Below, piece after piece: positions 1-7,753 of a DNA stretch of 16,041 nucleotides. Source of the stretch: Trichomonas tenax. Lineage: Eukaryota; Parabasalia; Trichomonadida; Trichomonadidae. Numbering within the stretch: the first letter of the stretch is position 1; the number at the start of each line of letters is the position of its first letter. The stretch spans positions 1 through 16,041 of the forward strand of contig JALKBU010001137.1 of assembly GCA_023091735.1 (NCBI GenBank). The letters run 5' to 3'. A program made the position numbers and the translations under genes. The notes under the pieces were generated by a model. It saw nothing but the letters and a program-made list of their open reading frames with translations, was not told the origin of the DNA and ran no database searches.

Positions 1-820
1 CTTTATATATCCACAGCATTTTAAATGGGAAAATTTTTCATTTGCCACCAAAATTAGACCTTAAATATTCATACTGGTGGAGAAAAATCGAGATGTTTGA
101 GTAGACGTAGAAAATTCAGTGACGCCTATATACGATTTAAACATTTATGACACTTTTTAAGGAAAAAACTTAGAAAGCCTTCATGATTCACCAAGAGGAA
201 CATGAAAATTCACATCTTAGCTTGCAATAAAAAATAAACCGAAAATTTTTGTATTTTATATTTTCTTCTGGCTAACAAAAAGCTACGGTAGTTAACGTAT
301 AAATTAGCATTTAGGAGTAGGTTATAATTCTTTAGTAACAAAGGAAAAGTCGGAATATAATTTTAGAAAAATATATTTTAAATTTTGGTATAACTTTGAT
401 GAGCCCATTGTACCTTCTGAACAAACAGAAGATCACAGGCAAAGTCTCAGCGAAAACAAAGACTTTTGAATTCAATTTAAAATATTTGGTTATCTGTTAT
501 AGCTAAGTATGTGGCTCCATGTGAGAGAAAGGAGCATTGGGTCTTGTATATGAGTAACTCTATCAGGTTCCAAATGATCCAAGCTAAGGAGCTTTAAGCA
601 ATCATCTTTATGACCGTCAATTTTTTAACGTCTTTTCTATCGTCGTTTACACACCTCTGATTTCTTTGTGAAAATAGCATAGATAGTCAATGGGCAGCCC
701 CAAAATACAATAATTTTAGTTTTGGCGGGAACTTGCGAAAACGATAAAACTTTTTGGCGCGTAAATAAAATGACCGTTTTTCACCTCTGAGAAGTCTCTC
801 TTTGTCTCAGAGTATGGATG

Positions 821-850
821 AGCGAATTGGCCCATTTTTGCCAATTCGCT
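821..850. repeat. Perfect inverted repeat, 10-bp arms and 10-nt loop
   Basis: AGCGAATTGG at 821-830 is exactly the reverse complement of CCAATTCGCT at 841-850, with a 10-base spacer between them. A further AATTCGC lies at 865-871. The arms are far more GC-rich than the surroundings. It could form a hairpin or be a binding site for a dimeric protein. Related GCGAATT words recur at 1201, 1242 and 1275. Confidence 0.8.
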
Positions 851-1191
851 AAAATCGCGGACCCAATTCGCCCGCTGAAAAGTAACATTGTTGTGCCAAT
901 TTTTTTAGGAATTATATTTGTATCCTAAAATATCACCAGAGAGATATACCATTAGCATTTGTGATTATAATTTCACAACATTAAAGCTAAAATCAGAGGA
1001 TTTGATTATATTTAAAATTAATATTGGGTTTTTGAACCTAAAAATGAGTGATTTTTAATGCACAATAATTTGCAGTGTCACTCTTAAGTTATTCATAATA
1101 AATTGAGTTTTTCTCAAGAGCTTCTCGATAAATCTATGCTTTTTCTTGGTTATTTATTATCTAAATGAAATGTGCAAAATGAAAATCATAT

Positions 1192-1284
1192 AGCGCATTA
1201 GCGAATTTAGCGAACCCGCAGTGCTATTCAATTTTGTTTATGCGAATTAGGCGCATTTACTAAAAACCTTATTAGCGAATTTAG
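1192..1284. repeat. GCGAATT-rich repeat cluster
   Basis: The 14-mer ATTAGCGAATTTAG occurs exactly at 1197-1210 and 1271-1284. Between the copies lies GCGAATTAGGCGCATTTA (1242-1259), a reshuffled relative of GCGCATTAGCGAATTTA (1194-1210). The complementary form AATTCGCTAA occurs at 844-853, so the pair could be sub-terminal inverted repeats of a small non-autonomous element covering roughly 821-1284. No terminal inverted repeats or target-site duplication are evident, so the element interpretation is only an inference. Confidence 0.5.
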
Positions 1285-1306
1285 TCACTTTTCCACTAAT
1301 TACACA

Positions 1307-1498
1307 GGGGCTATATTAATTATCGAGGGGAAATATGTGATAATATGGGGGAGAAATTGTTATAAAGGGTATTCTAAGAGTTTCAATAAAAGGGGGGATT
1401 GAAAATAATAAGGGGATTTTTATTATAGGGATTCGATAAAATAATGAGGGATATTTTTATAATTTCCGGGTCAAACTACATTATAAAGGGTCCTTGGG
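1307..1498. repeat. Degenerate ~20-bp minisatellite with phased G-runs
   Basis: In otherwise AT-rich DNA, runs of three to six G begin at 1307, 1327, 1347, 1367, 1392, 1412, 1428, 1448, 1468, 1488 and 1496. Seven of the ten intervals are exactly 20 bases, two deviate by four or five bases, and the last is 8. The unit reads loosely as an A/T stretch such as ATAAAATAAT followed by a purine and GGG or GGGG. This fits an old tandem array whose A/T part has diverged while the G-run remained. All G-runs are on the + strand. No gene overlaps it. Confidence 0.7.
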
Positions 1499-3008
1499 TT
1501 GCTCCTTCCTTTCCAATCATAAATACTACAATCACAGGAATGTGTTTGAGACTTTTTGATGAAATAAATGTATTCCATGTGCTGTGCTGAAGATTGCTTC
1601 AATAAGATTAAATATATAATCCCGAAGAACCATCACTTTTTCAAATCATGTGTTTTCTTTCGAAATCAAATGAAAGGATCCTGTTTACCAATATGGTTTT
1701 CATATCCCCTCTCACGCATATTTGTACTTGATACAATGATATGATTTTGAGTGGAATTCAACGTTTAATTTTACACTTTATAGCTCTTTCATGCAAAGGT
1801 GTCATCAAATGTTATTGCGCACTAAAAGATTAATCGATTGTTCAATGAACACAGTTCTGATCTCTGTTGCCAAAGAAGAAACTATTTCATTGATTGCAGT
1901 TTCATTTTGGCTCCAAAGCATGCAAAAATGTTCTGAATCGTCAAGAGTGATTCAAAAATAGAATTGATTGATTCAATTGAAATGCGATACTTGCTCTTAT
2001 ATGATTTATACAACCAAGCAACAACTGCCGTTATTACATATAATAATGTTAATACAAGAGCGAAAACATGATGATAATCTAAAACAATTTACATTATCAA
2101 CAATAATCAAACGCCAGACTTTGGGACTGTGTTCATAAATCATCACGCATATTTAATTTATTAGAGATTATGTAGAAATCGATTGAAGAAATATAATTAT
2201 ATAATTTTATACAGATGTGCGCAGATCAATATGATGTACAGTCCATGAAATGAAGATCCAAAATGAACTCTTGATCGTAAAACTGAACCTGCAGTAATGT
2301 TATAATTTGGCATAGATGTGAAATAGCTTTTCTTCAGGTAATTCTATAAAGGAACAGATAATGGACTTTTATCTTATATCTAATAACTGACATTTAACAT
2401 CAGTTTTCTGCCGAATGTCGGTATTTGGTGTTACTTTTGTATGTTTTAGATTTGCAGCAATTCCAATGTAGGCCTAGTAATGTAATAATATTGATATATT
2501 ACTTAAAGAGTTCGGAAAATTATATATAATGATGCTGAAAATTATAGCGACCCAACTGGCAATGAAGATCAGACTGAGAAGAATTTGATACGAATGTTTT
2601 GAAAACCCTTCAATAAATATCTAGTTATTGATGTGAATACTTAAATTAAAACGTATGGATTCATTAATTTTGCATCAATTTGAGAATTATATTAAGAATA
2701 TGTGAAATAGAGCAGGAATAACATTACTTAACTCATGAAAGTTTTACAGAAGCGATTCAACTTAGATTATGTTCTACATTACGTTGATTGTATAGAATAT
2801 CATTATTGTAAAAAAATGTTGTGCAGGATAACAAACTCACACTTCAAGATAAAACTCACAAGCATTTGATATCAAAACTATATATGCAGAGTGGGGAAAC
2901 TTATTTAAAATGTTTCTTCACTTGCGGAAAATTCTTAAATTCGCTTGAATAATATCTGATAGCGAGGCGCAAATCTGAGTAAACCATTTGAAGCCGAATT
3001 TGTTTGAC

Positions 3009-3456
3009 ATGGATGAAATCAGCAGTTCAGATTTCTCTCAACTATCTGCATTTTGGCGATATTAATTATCAATGATATCATTTTAATTGGAAACAAAATC
3101 TTTTCCAAGTGATATTTTGAAAGCAATGAAGCAAGTCTATGAAATGTAGATACTGGGGTAACAATTAGAATCTAAAGCAACAATCAACAAAAAATACTGT
3201 TGCAAACTTCTTTATCAAAATGTTTACGTGGCAAAAAACAAACCGTCACTTTTATATTGATTTAAGTTGATGGAGAAAATATATAAATTAAAAATGCTGT
3301 ATTTCGAGTATGTATTGAGTTTTTTTCGTTTCTTTGATAACCTGGATAAAAAGCGGGTTCTTCTTTAACTTCCATCCAAAGTCAATCAACCCAAACATCG
3401 ACTTAATCAACAGATACAAATATTTGAAAAATTTCGAAGTTAATTATAACATCCTC
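3009..3456 (+). pseudogene. Possible decayed 5' part of the ankyrin-repeat gene
   Basis: From the ATG at 3009 the frame can be followed to 3365 with protein-like segments such as SFPSDILKAMKQVYEM, but it is broken by TAA (3063), TAA (3084), TAG (3147), TAA (3159) and TGA (3258). It would need a one-base shift between about 3334 and 3366 to join the ankyrin frame. Trichomonad ankyrin proteins usually carry a long helical N-terminal region before the repeats, which is what this would correspond to. Five stops in about 119 codons is only moderately below the chance rate, so the call depends mainly on position and residue character. It may be unrelated AT-rich DNA. Confidence 0.3.
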
Positions 3457-3894
3457 ATGAAGATAGCCAAAGAATACGATACTGAGGCAATGGAATATGC
3501 GATTAAAGAGAAGATTCATACAATAATTTGTCCAAAAGGATTTAAAACATCTGGTTATAGTCCCTTTTTATGGGCGTCTATTAAAGGCGATTTCCAGTTA
3601 CTCAAACTGATGATAGAATGTGGAGCTGAATATCAAAAAACAAATATATTTTGGATTGCTTGTGCAACAGGAAATCTCAAAGAAGTTAAATACCTTTCAA
3701 GGCTCCCTAATATGGATGTTAACTGTAAAAACCAATTAGGACTCACAACACTAATAATTGCAGCAAGTTGCGGTCATTGTGAAGTATGCGAGTTCCTGTT
3801 AACACTCAATGGAATAACTGTTGATGGTACAGAATTATCGATAGCTAAAACACGGAAGGTTCAAGATCTATTTCGAAGATATGGTTTATATTGA
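3457..3894 (+). CDS. Ankyrin-repeat protein, probably 5'-truncated
   Basis: The frame is open from 3319, after a TGA at 3316, to a TGA stop at 3892. The only early in-frame ATG is at 3457, giving 145 residues; the 46 codons before it also look protein-like. Three ankyrin-type units are visible. The first is GYSPFLWASIKGDFQLLKLM (from about 3553). A weaker middle unit contains WIACATGNLKEVKYL. The third contains GLTTLIIAASCGHCEVCEFL and ends near 3834. A basic C-terminus (KVQDLFRRYGLY) follows. Ankyrin repeats bind partner proteins; the partner cannot be told here. Such genes are extremely numerous in T. vaginalis. The lack of an upstream start and of an initiator motif suggests the surviving 3' end of a larger, damaged gene. 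The fold is clear; whether it is expressed is not. Confidence 0.6.
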   Translation: MKIAKEYDTEAMEYAIKEKIHTIICPKGFKTSGYSPFLWASIKGDFQLLKLMIECGAEYQKTNIFWIACATGNLKEVKYLSRLPNMDVNCKNQLGLTTLIIAASCGHCEVCEFLLTLNGITVDGTELSIAKTRKVQDLFRRYGLY

Positions 3895-5083
3895 AATATC
3901 TGTTATGTTTTAATGCGTTTAAATAAGTTGTTCTAATTTTTATATTAATTTCTATAATATTTCATCTTAACAAGGACAAACAAAGAAACACTTTTATCAA
4001 AAAAATAATCTTCAAGGTAAATGACTCTAAGATGTCTCTTATACGATTGCGAATTAGTAGCCAAGGGCTTTGCTATGAAAAGAGGGACATTAAATGAAAT
4101 AAATTCCAAAAATAAAATATGTGAAGCGTAATCATAATTGAAAAATCAATGTAGGGCGTTCCTTTGGGAATTTACTTGCGATTACAAAGGAATACTGACC
4201 TTAAAGGTAATAATAATATATTTTGATTAAAAAAACTCGTTATCTTGTTAGAAGCATGGTAAGAATTATTACGTTATTACAGTGCTTTACGATGGTAAAA
4301 GAATAAAGCGATAATAAGAAATGAAATATCGAGATATCAAATTGTATGCGTAATGAACATATTTGCTTGACAATCTGTAAACTGTTTGATGTTGCTAATC
4401 GAATGATTACTGATAAATTCTTCTAAAACGAAATTTTGTTTCGACATGATGTAAATATAAGGAAAAAAAGGATCCTTGAATGAACTAATCAAATGGTGGA
4501 CATAACTGGAGTCTGCATATTGGATTCTCGGTGAAATAAACACCATTGATAACTGTATTTGCAATGAGAATCGTAATAAGGTAAAAAGTCCGCTTTGATG
4601 TTTTTAACATAGGATTTAATTAGCTTTCCCCCAATATAGTAAAATGGCGTAACAATGAAAGCTCATTCTCATAATTTCCGCGAATGGAAAAAATATTTGA
4701 TCATAAAATTTACAATTTTATCAATCGTCACTATATTTCTCAACAACTACAGTAGAAGCACTATATGGATGAAACATTAAAAGCCTCTCAAATCGATTTT
4801 ATGGTCGTAAAATCACGCAACAAAACTCAAAAATCAAGTTCGCTTTGTTGGATAGTCACTACATGAGCTAAAGAATGTGAAAAACGAAAGTGAAATGCAT
4901 GATTGATTTTTTATTTCGAGCAGATTCGAAAACAAAAAAAGTGTTATCAAATATCAAAGAAAAAAGTAGAAATAGAAGGTGTATGAGGTGGTTTGGACAT
5001 CAGGACATGTCATTTAGGGACAAAGGACTGAGAATAAAAAAATTGAATTCAGGTGACATGAGTAAAGTTGCCCATGTAAATAT
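3895..5083. other. Intergenic region upstream of actin
   Basis: About 1.2 kb without a supportable gene. Short open frames (for example 4337-4564 on - and 4890-5111 on +) have no recognisable domain, and the second runs into the actin start. The region is AT-rich and contains the upstream flank of the actin gene. I see no repeat, RNA gene or mobile element. Confidence 0.6.
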
Positions 5084-5094
5084 TCACTTCATTT
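5084..5094 (+). promoter_or_regulatory. Initiator (Inr) elements of the actin gene
   Basis: Two overlapping matches to the trichomonad initiator TCA(C/T)(T/A) are present: TCACTT at 5084 (start A at 5086) and TCATTT at 5089 (start A at 5091). They would give 5' leaders of 18 or 13 bases before the ATG at 5104. Trichomonas vaginalis genes are known to start transcription at such motifs very close to the start codon. This supports 5104 as the true start. Confidence 0.7.
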
Positions 5095-5103
5095 TTCTTC
5101 ATA

Positions 5104-6234
5104 ATGGCTGAAGAAGACGTTCAGACACTCGTTATCGATAATGGCTCTGGTATGTGCAAGGCTGGTTTCTCTGGTGATGAGGCCCCACGCTCTGTTTTCC
5201 CATCCGTTGTCGGCCGCCCGAAGTACAAACAGCAGCTTGTCGGTGGCAATGCTAAGGATGTTTTCGTTGGTGATGAGGCTTGCTCTAAGGCTGGTGTCCT
5301 CATCCTCAAGTACCCAATTGAGCACGGTATCGTCAACAACTGGGATGATATGGAGAAGATCTGGCACCACACCTTCTACAACGAGCTTCGTGTTGACCCA
5401 ACCGAGCACCCAGTCCTTCTCACAGAAGCCCCACTTAACCCAAAGGCTAACCGTGAGAAAATGATCTCCCTTATGTTCGACACATTCAACGTCCCATCCT
5501 TCTATGTTGGTATCCAGGCTGTTCTTTCCCTCTACTCCTCGGGCCGTACAACCGGTATCGTCTTCGATGCTGGTGATGGTGTTTCCCACACAGTCCCAAT
5601 TTACGAAGGCTATTCCCTTCCACACGCCATCATGAGACTCAATCTTGCCGGCCGTGACCTCACAGCTTGGATGGTTAAGCTCCTCACAGAGCGTGGCAAT
5701 GCTTTCAACACAACAGCCGAAAAGGAAATCGTTCGTGACATTAAGGAGAAGCTTTGCTATGTCGCCCTCGACTTCGATGCTGAAATGGAGAAGGCTGCTA
5801 CAGACTCCTCCATCAACGTCAACTACACACTTCCAGATGGCAACGTTATCACAGTCGGTAACGAGCGCTTCCGCTGCCCAGAAATGCTCTTCAAGCCATA
5901 CTTCGATGGCATGGAGTACGATGGTATCGACAAGACCCTCTTCGATTCCATCATGAAGTGCGATATCGATGTTCGTAAGGATCTCTATGCTAACATCGTT
6001 CTTTCTGGTGGTACAACAATGTACAAGGGCCTTCCAGAGCGTCTTGACAAGGAAATCACAGCTCTCGCTCCACCAACAATGAAGGTTAAAATCGTCGCCC
6101 CAGAAGAGCGTAAGTACGCCGTTTGGGTCGGTGGTTCAATCCTTGCATCTCTTGCCACATTCCCACAGATGGTCATCACCAAGGAGGAGTACGACGAAGC
6201 TGGCCCATCCATCGTCCACCGCAAGTGCTTCTAA
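5104..6234 (+). CDS. Actin
   Basis: Encodes 376 residues, about the family's usual length. Actin polymerises into ATP-binding filaments that drive shape change, adhesion and traffic in the cytoplasm. Landmarks are the phosphate-binding loop [10 protein letters not shown] near residue 12, LKYPIEHG with the conserved His near 74, QAVLSLY with the ATP-site Gln, the second phosphate loop DAGDGVSH near 155, [10 protein letters not shown] near 300, and the conserved end [10 protein letters not shown]. Some usual residues are changed (DAGDGVS for DSGDGVT, YDEAG for YDESG), as expected for a parabasalid. GC content is far above that of the neighbours, with strongly preferred codons (CCA Pro, ACA Thr, GTC/GTT Val, AAG Lys), typical of a highly expressed gene. 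The bias keeps the antisense strand open (5625-5089) without meaning. The stop TAA is followed by A, forming a TAAA signal. The genome probably has several paralogues. Confidence 0.98.
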   Translation: MAEEDVQTLVIDNGSGMCKAGFSGDEAPRSVFPSVVGRPKYKQQLVGGNAKDVFVGDEACSKAGVLILKYPIEHGIVNNWDDMEKIWHHTFYNELRVDPTEHPVLLTEAPLNPKANREKMISLMFDTFNVPSFYVGIQAVLSLYSSGRTTGIVFDAGDGVSHTVPIYEGYSLPHAIMRLNLAGRDLTAWMVKLLTERGNAFNTTAEKEIVRDIKEKLCYVALDFDAEMEKAATDSSINVNYTLPDGNVITVGNERFRCPEMLFKPYFDGMEYDGIDKTLFDSIMKCDIDVRKDLYANIVLSGGTTMYKGLPERLDKEITALAPPTMKVKIVAPEERKYAVWVGGSILASLATFPQMVITKEEYDEAGPSIVHRKCF

Positions 6235-6273
6235 ATTATCGGTTTTATATATTTTGAAATTCTCTTTTTTTTT
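6232..6273 (+). terminator. Actin 3' end: TAAA signal overlapping the stop, then a T-tract
   Basis: The stop codon lies within TAAA at 6232-6235, which in T. vaginalis serves as the cleavage/polyadenylation signal. A run of nine T at 6265-6273 could be the downstream U-rich element. The cleavage site itself cannot be read from the sequence. Confidence 0.5.
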
Positions 6274-6378
6274 CTAATTGGATTTGGCGTCTTTTTTAAA
6301 TTTCTCATAAAAGGGACTATTTCTATAACACAGTTGAAATACTTTCGAAGATGAATACAAATAACAAGTTTACAATAT

Positions 6379-7491
6379 CTAGTCTTGCAATGCAATAAAA
6401 TAATTCATGAACTTTTCGGCAAGAGGCTTAGGAACACCGGCAAGAGGATCGCATTCAAGGAGCTCGTACTTCTCTCGCTCTCCTGCAACTGAAATTCCTG
6501 CAAGTGAGTAAATCGTGTGGAATGGATCGATTTTTGATGGAGGATGGTCACAGAAACCACCGAATATACTCTGGCAAACGCATAAGCAGTACTGTGTCAC
6601 TGCAGCTTTGTTCCAGAATTCAGGAATTCCGAAGTGATCACACAAAACTCTCATTGCAGCTCCAATCCACCATGTATAGCAGCTGTCAACTAGCTTGTTC
6701 GTCCTTCCGTTGAAGCCACCTGCGAACTCCATCTGTCTCTGTGCCATGTATCTCAAACATGAATTTAGGTTGATTTTGTCGAGTTTCTTCAGTATGCACA
6801 GCGCCATTATGCCGCAGTATATGTAGCCGCCGTGTGACTCACAGTGTGGCTCTGGAGAAAAGCCTCCATCGTAGTTTTGGCACGAAAGAATGTATTCTTC
6901 TGTATTTTCGGTGATTTTGTCGTCAATTATATTGAGGCTGTGTGCGATGAACAGTGCCACTTCTGTTGCGCGAATATCATTCTCTCCTTCATATGCGACT
7001 TTAAATGAGCCATCTGGGATCTTTAGCGATATCAAAAGGTCGTAAATTTTCTTTCTGTCAATCAATTTATATGCTTCTTCAGTTCCTATTGACATTATAC
7101 CTTGAATTGCGCCGTATAAAGAAACTAAATTTGTGAAATCTTCAGGAAATCCTGAAAATCCACCGTCTGAAACGATTCTTTTTCGTAAGAATTCTGTGCA
7201 ACGTGTCTGAAATTCTGTTAGCTTCTCAGATTCCGGATAATTCAAAAATCTCAAGAAACCTAAAGAGTAATAAGGGTACCAAACGTTCAATTGCTCTTTT
7301 TTGTGTCCTTCTGGAATGGTATTTTCTATAAATCTCACGATTAGTGTTATATGTCGCTTTTTGAAGAATAATTCTTTATCAATTTTAACATTTTTGATTT
7401 CTTTTTGTTCGTTGAGTTCCGCTGAAGACGTCGGAGTTTCGATTCCTTCGTCATCAAAAACGGCTTCGAACAACTTAAATTGATCTTCCAT
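6379..7491 (-). CDS. Protein farnesyltransferase beta subunit
   Basis: The catalytic beta chain of the zinc enzyme that attaches farnesyl to C-terminal CaaX cysteines of Ras-like and other proteins, working in the cytosol with an alpha subunit. From the ATG at 7491 it has 370 residues. Repeated prenyltransferase motifs are visible: DGSF (160), CQNYDGGF (204), ESHGGYIYCGIMAL (218), RQMEFAGGFNGRTNKLVDSCY (252-272) and DPFHTIYSLAG (322). The zinc ligands expected from the rat enzyme fall at Asp269, Cys271 and His325. RQMxFxGGFxGRxNKLVDxCY fits farnesyltransferase better than geranylgeranyltransferase I or Rab geranylgeranyltransferase. Trp71 aligns by eye with the Trp that limits isoprenoid length. 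An ATG 19 codons upstream (7548) is also in frame. I prefer 7491 because initiator motifs lie just ahead of it and because the extension is hydrophobic and unlike the family. Stop is TAG. Divergent from the TM9 gene. Confidence 0.92.
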   Translation of the reverse strand: MEDQFKLFEAVFDDEGIETPTSSAELNEQKEIKNVKIDKELFFKKRHITLIVRFIENTIPEGHKKEQLNVWYPYYSLGFLRFLNYPESEKLTEFQTRCTEFLRKRIVSDGGFSGFPEDFTNLVSLYGAIQGIMSIGTEEAYKLIDRKKIYDLLISLKIPDGSFKVAYEGENDIRATEVALFIAHSLNIIDDKITENTEEYILSCQNYDGGFSPEPHCESHGGYIYCGIMALCILKKLDKINLNSCLRYMAQRQMEFAGGFNGRTNKLVDSCYTWWIGAAMRVLCDHFGIPEFWNKAAVTQYCLCVCQSIFGGFCDHPPSKIDPFHTIYSLAGISVAGEREKYELLECDPLAGVPKPLAEKFMNYFIALQD

Positions 7492-7500
7492 CAGATTAAC

Positions 7501-7515
7501 AATGAAAACAAATGA
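7501..7515 (-). promoter_or_regulatory. Initiator (Inr) motifs of the farnesyltransferase beta gene
   Basis: On the minus strand TCATTT (7515-7510) and TCATT (7505-7501) match the trichomonad initiator TCA(C/T)(T/A). Their start A residues, at 7513 and 7503, lie 22 and 12 bases before the ATG at 7491. They lie inside the codons that would be used if translation began at 7548, so they decide the start in favour of 7491. Confidence 0.55.
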
Positions 7516-7753
7516 TTTTATAACTAAAAATAAACTTCTAAACAGCAAAAAATCATATTATTTCATAGCAAAATGCTACATTATCCTTTAAAAATCTCAT
7601 TTTAACACCAAAAAAGTAATTTTAATTCAATAAATAGATATAATTAATATAAATAAAGTGTTTCATCGATAAAATTTTACTAGAATCGAATATTTGACTT
7701 GAAAATCAAGGAAATTATAAAAAAATCAAAATATTTTTTAAGATTTTTTTAAA
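7516..7753. other. Shared upstream region of divergent genes
   Basis: The 262-base AT-rich gap between the farnesyltransferase start (7491) and the TM9 start (7754) must hold both promoters. Initiator motifs are clear only on the farnesyltransferase side. No TCA(C/T)(T/A) motif lies within 30 bases of the TM9 ATG, where the sequence is almost only A and T. Confidence 0.5.

Larger units (their letters stand above)
1..3008. other. Gene-poor intergenic region
   Basis: No long open frame with recognisable protein character is present on either strand. Several AT-rich stretches stay open for 35-80 codons (for example 1832-2080 on +), but stop codons over the whole region are about as frequent as chance predicts at this base composition, so I do not call genes. 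Structured parts are listed separately: an E2F-like/M3-like motif cluster (719-780), a perfect hairpin (821-850), a GCGAATT cluster (821-1284) and a phased G-run array (1307-1498). Bases 1500-3008 show nothing I can name; decayed coding DNA there is possible but not demonstrated. Confidence 0.6.

Noticed and set aside
1295..1307. ACTAATTACACAG, similar to the T. vaginalis intron branch/3' splice motif ACTAACACACAG
   Set aside because: The motif differs in its invariant core and spacing, no GTAYGT donor with coding flanks was found, and it overlaps the start of the G-run array.
1502..2400. Apparent long decayed gene on the plus strand with protein-like runs of 28-44 codons
   Set aside because: About 19 stops in 292 codons is close to the chance expectation for this composition, and another frame is equally open at 1621-1833. 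Protein-like appearance alone is not evidence.
4890..5111. 73-codon plus-strand frame just upstream of actin
   Set aside because: It overlaps the actin start and initiator elements, is basic and low-complexity, and resembles no family.
5089..5625. Long minus-strand open frame (178 codons) opposite actin
   Set aside because: It is a by-product of actin's biased codons; the product is low-complexity and unlike any family, and the sense strand is unmistakable actin.
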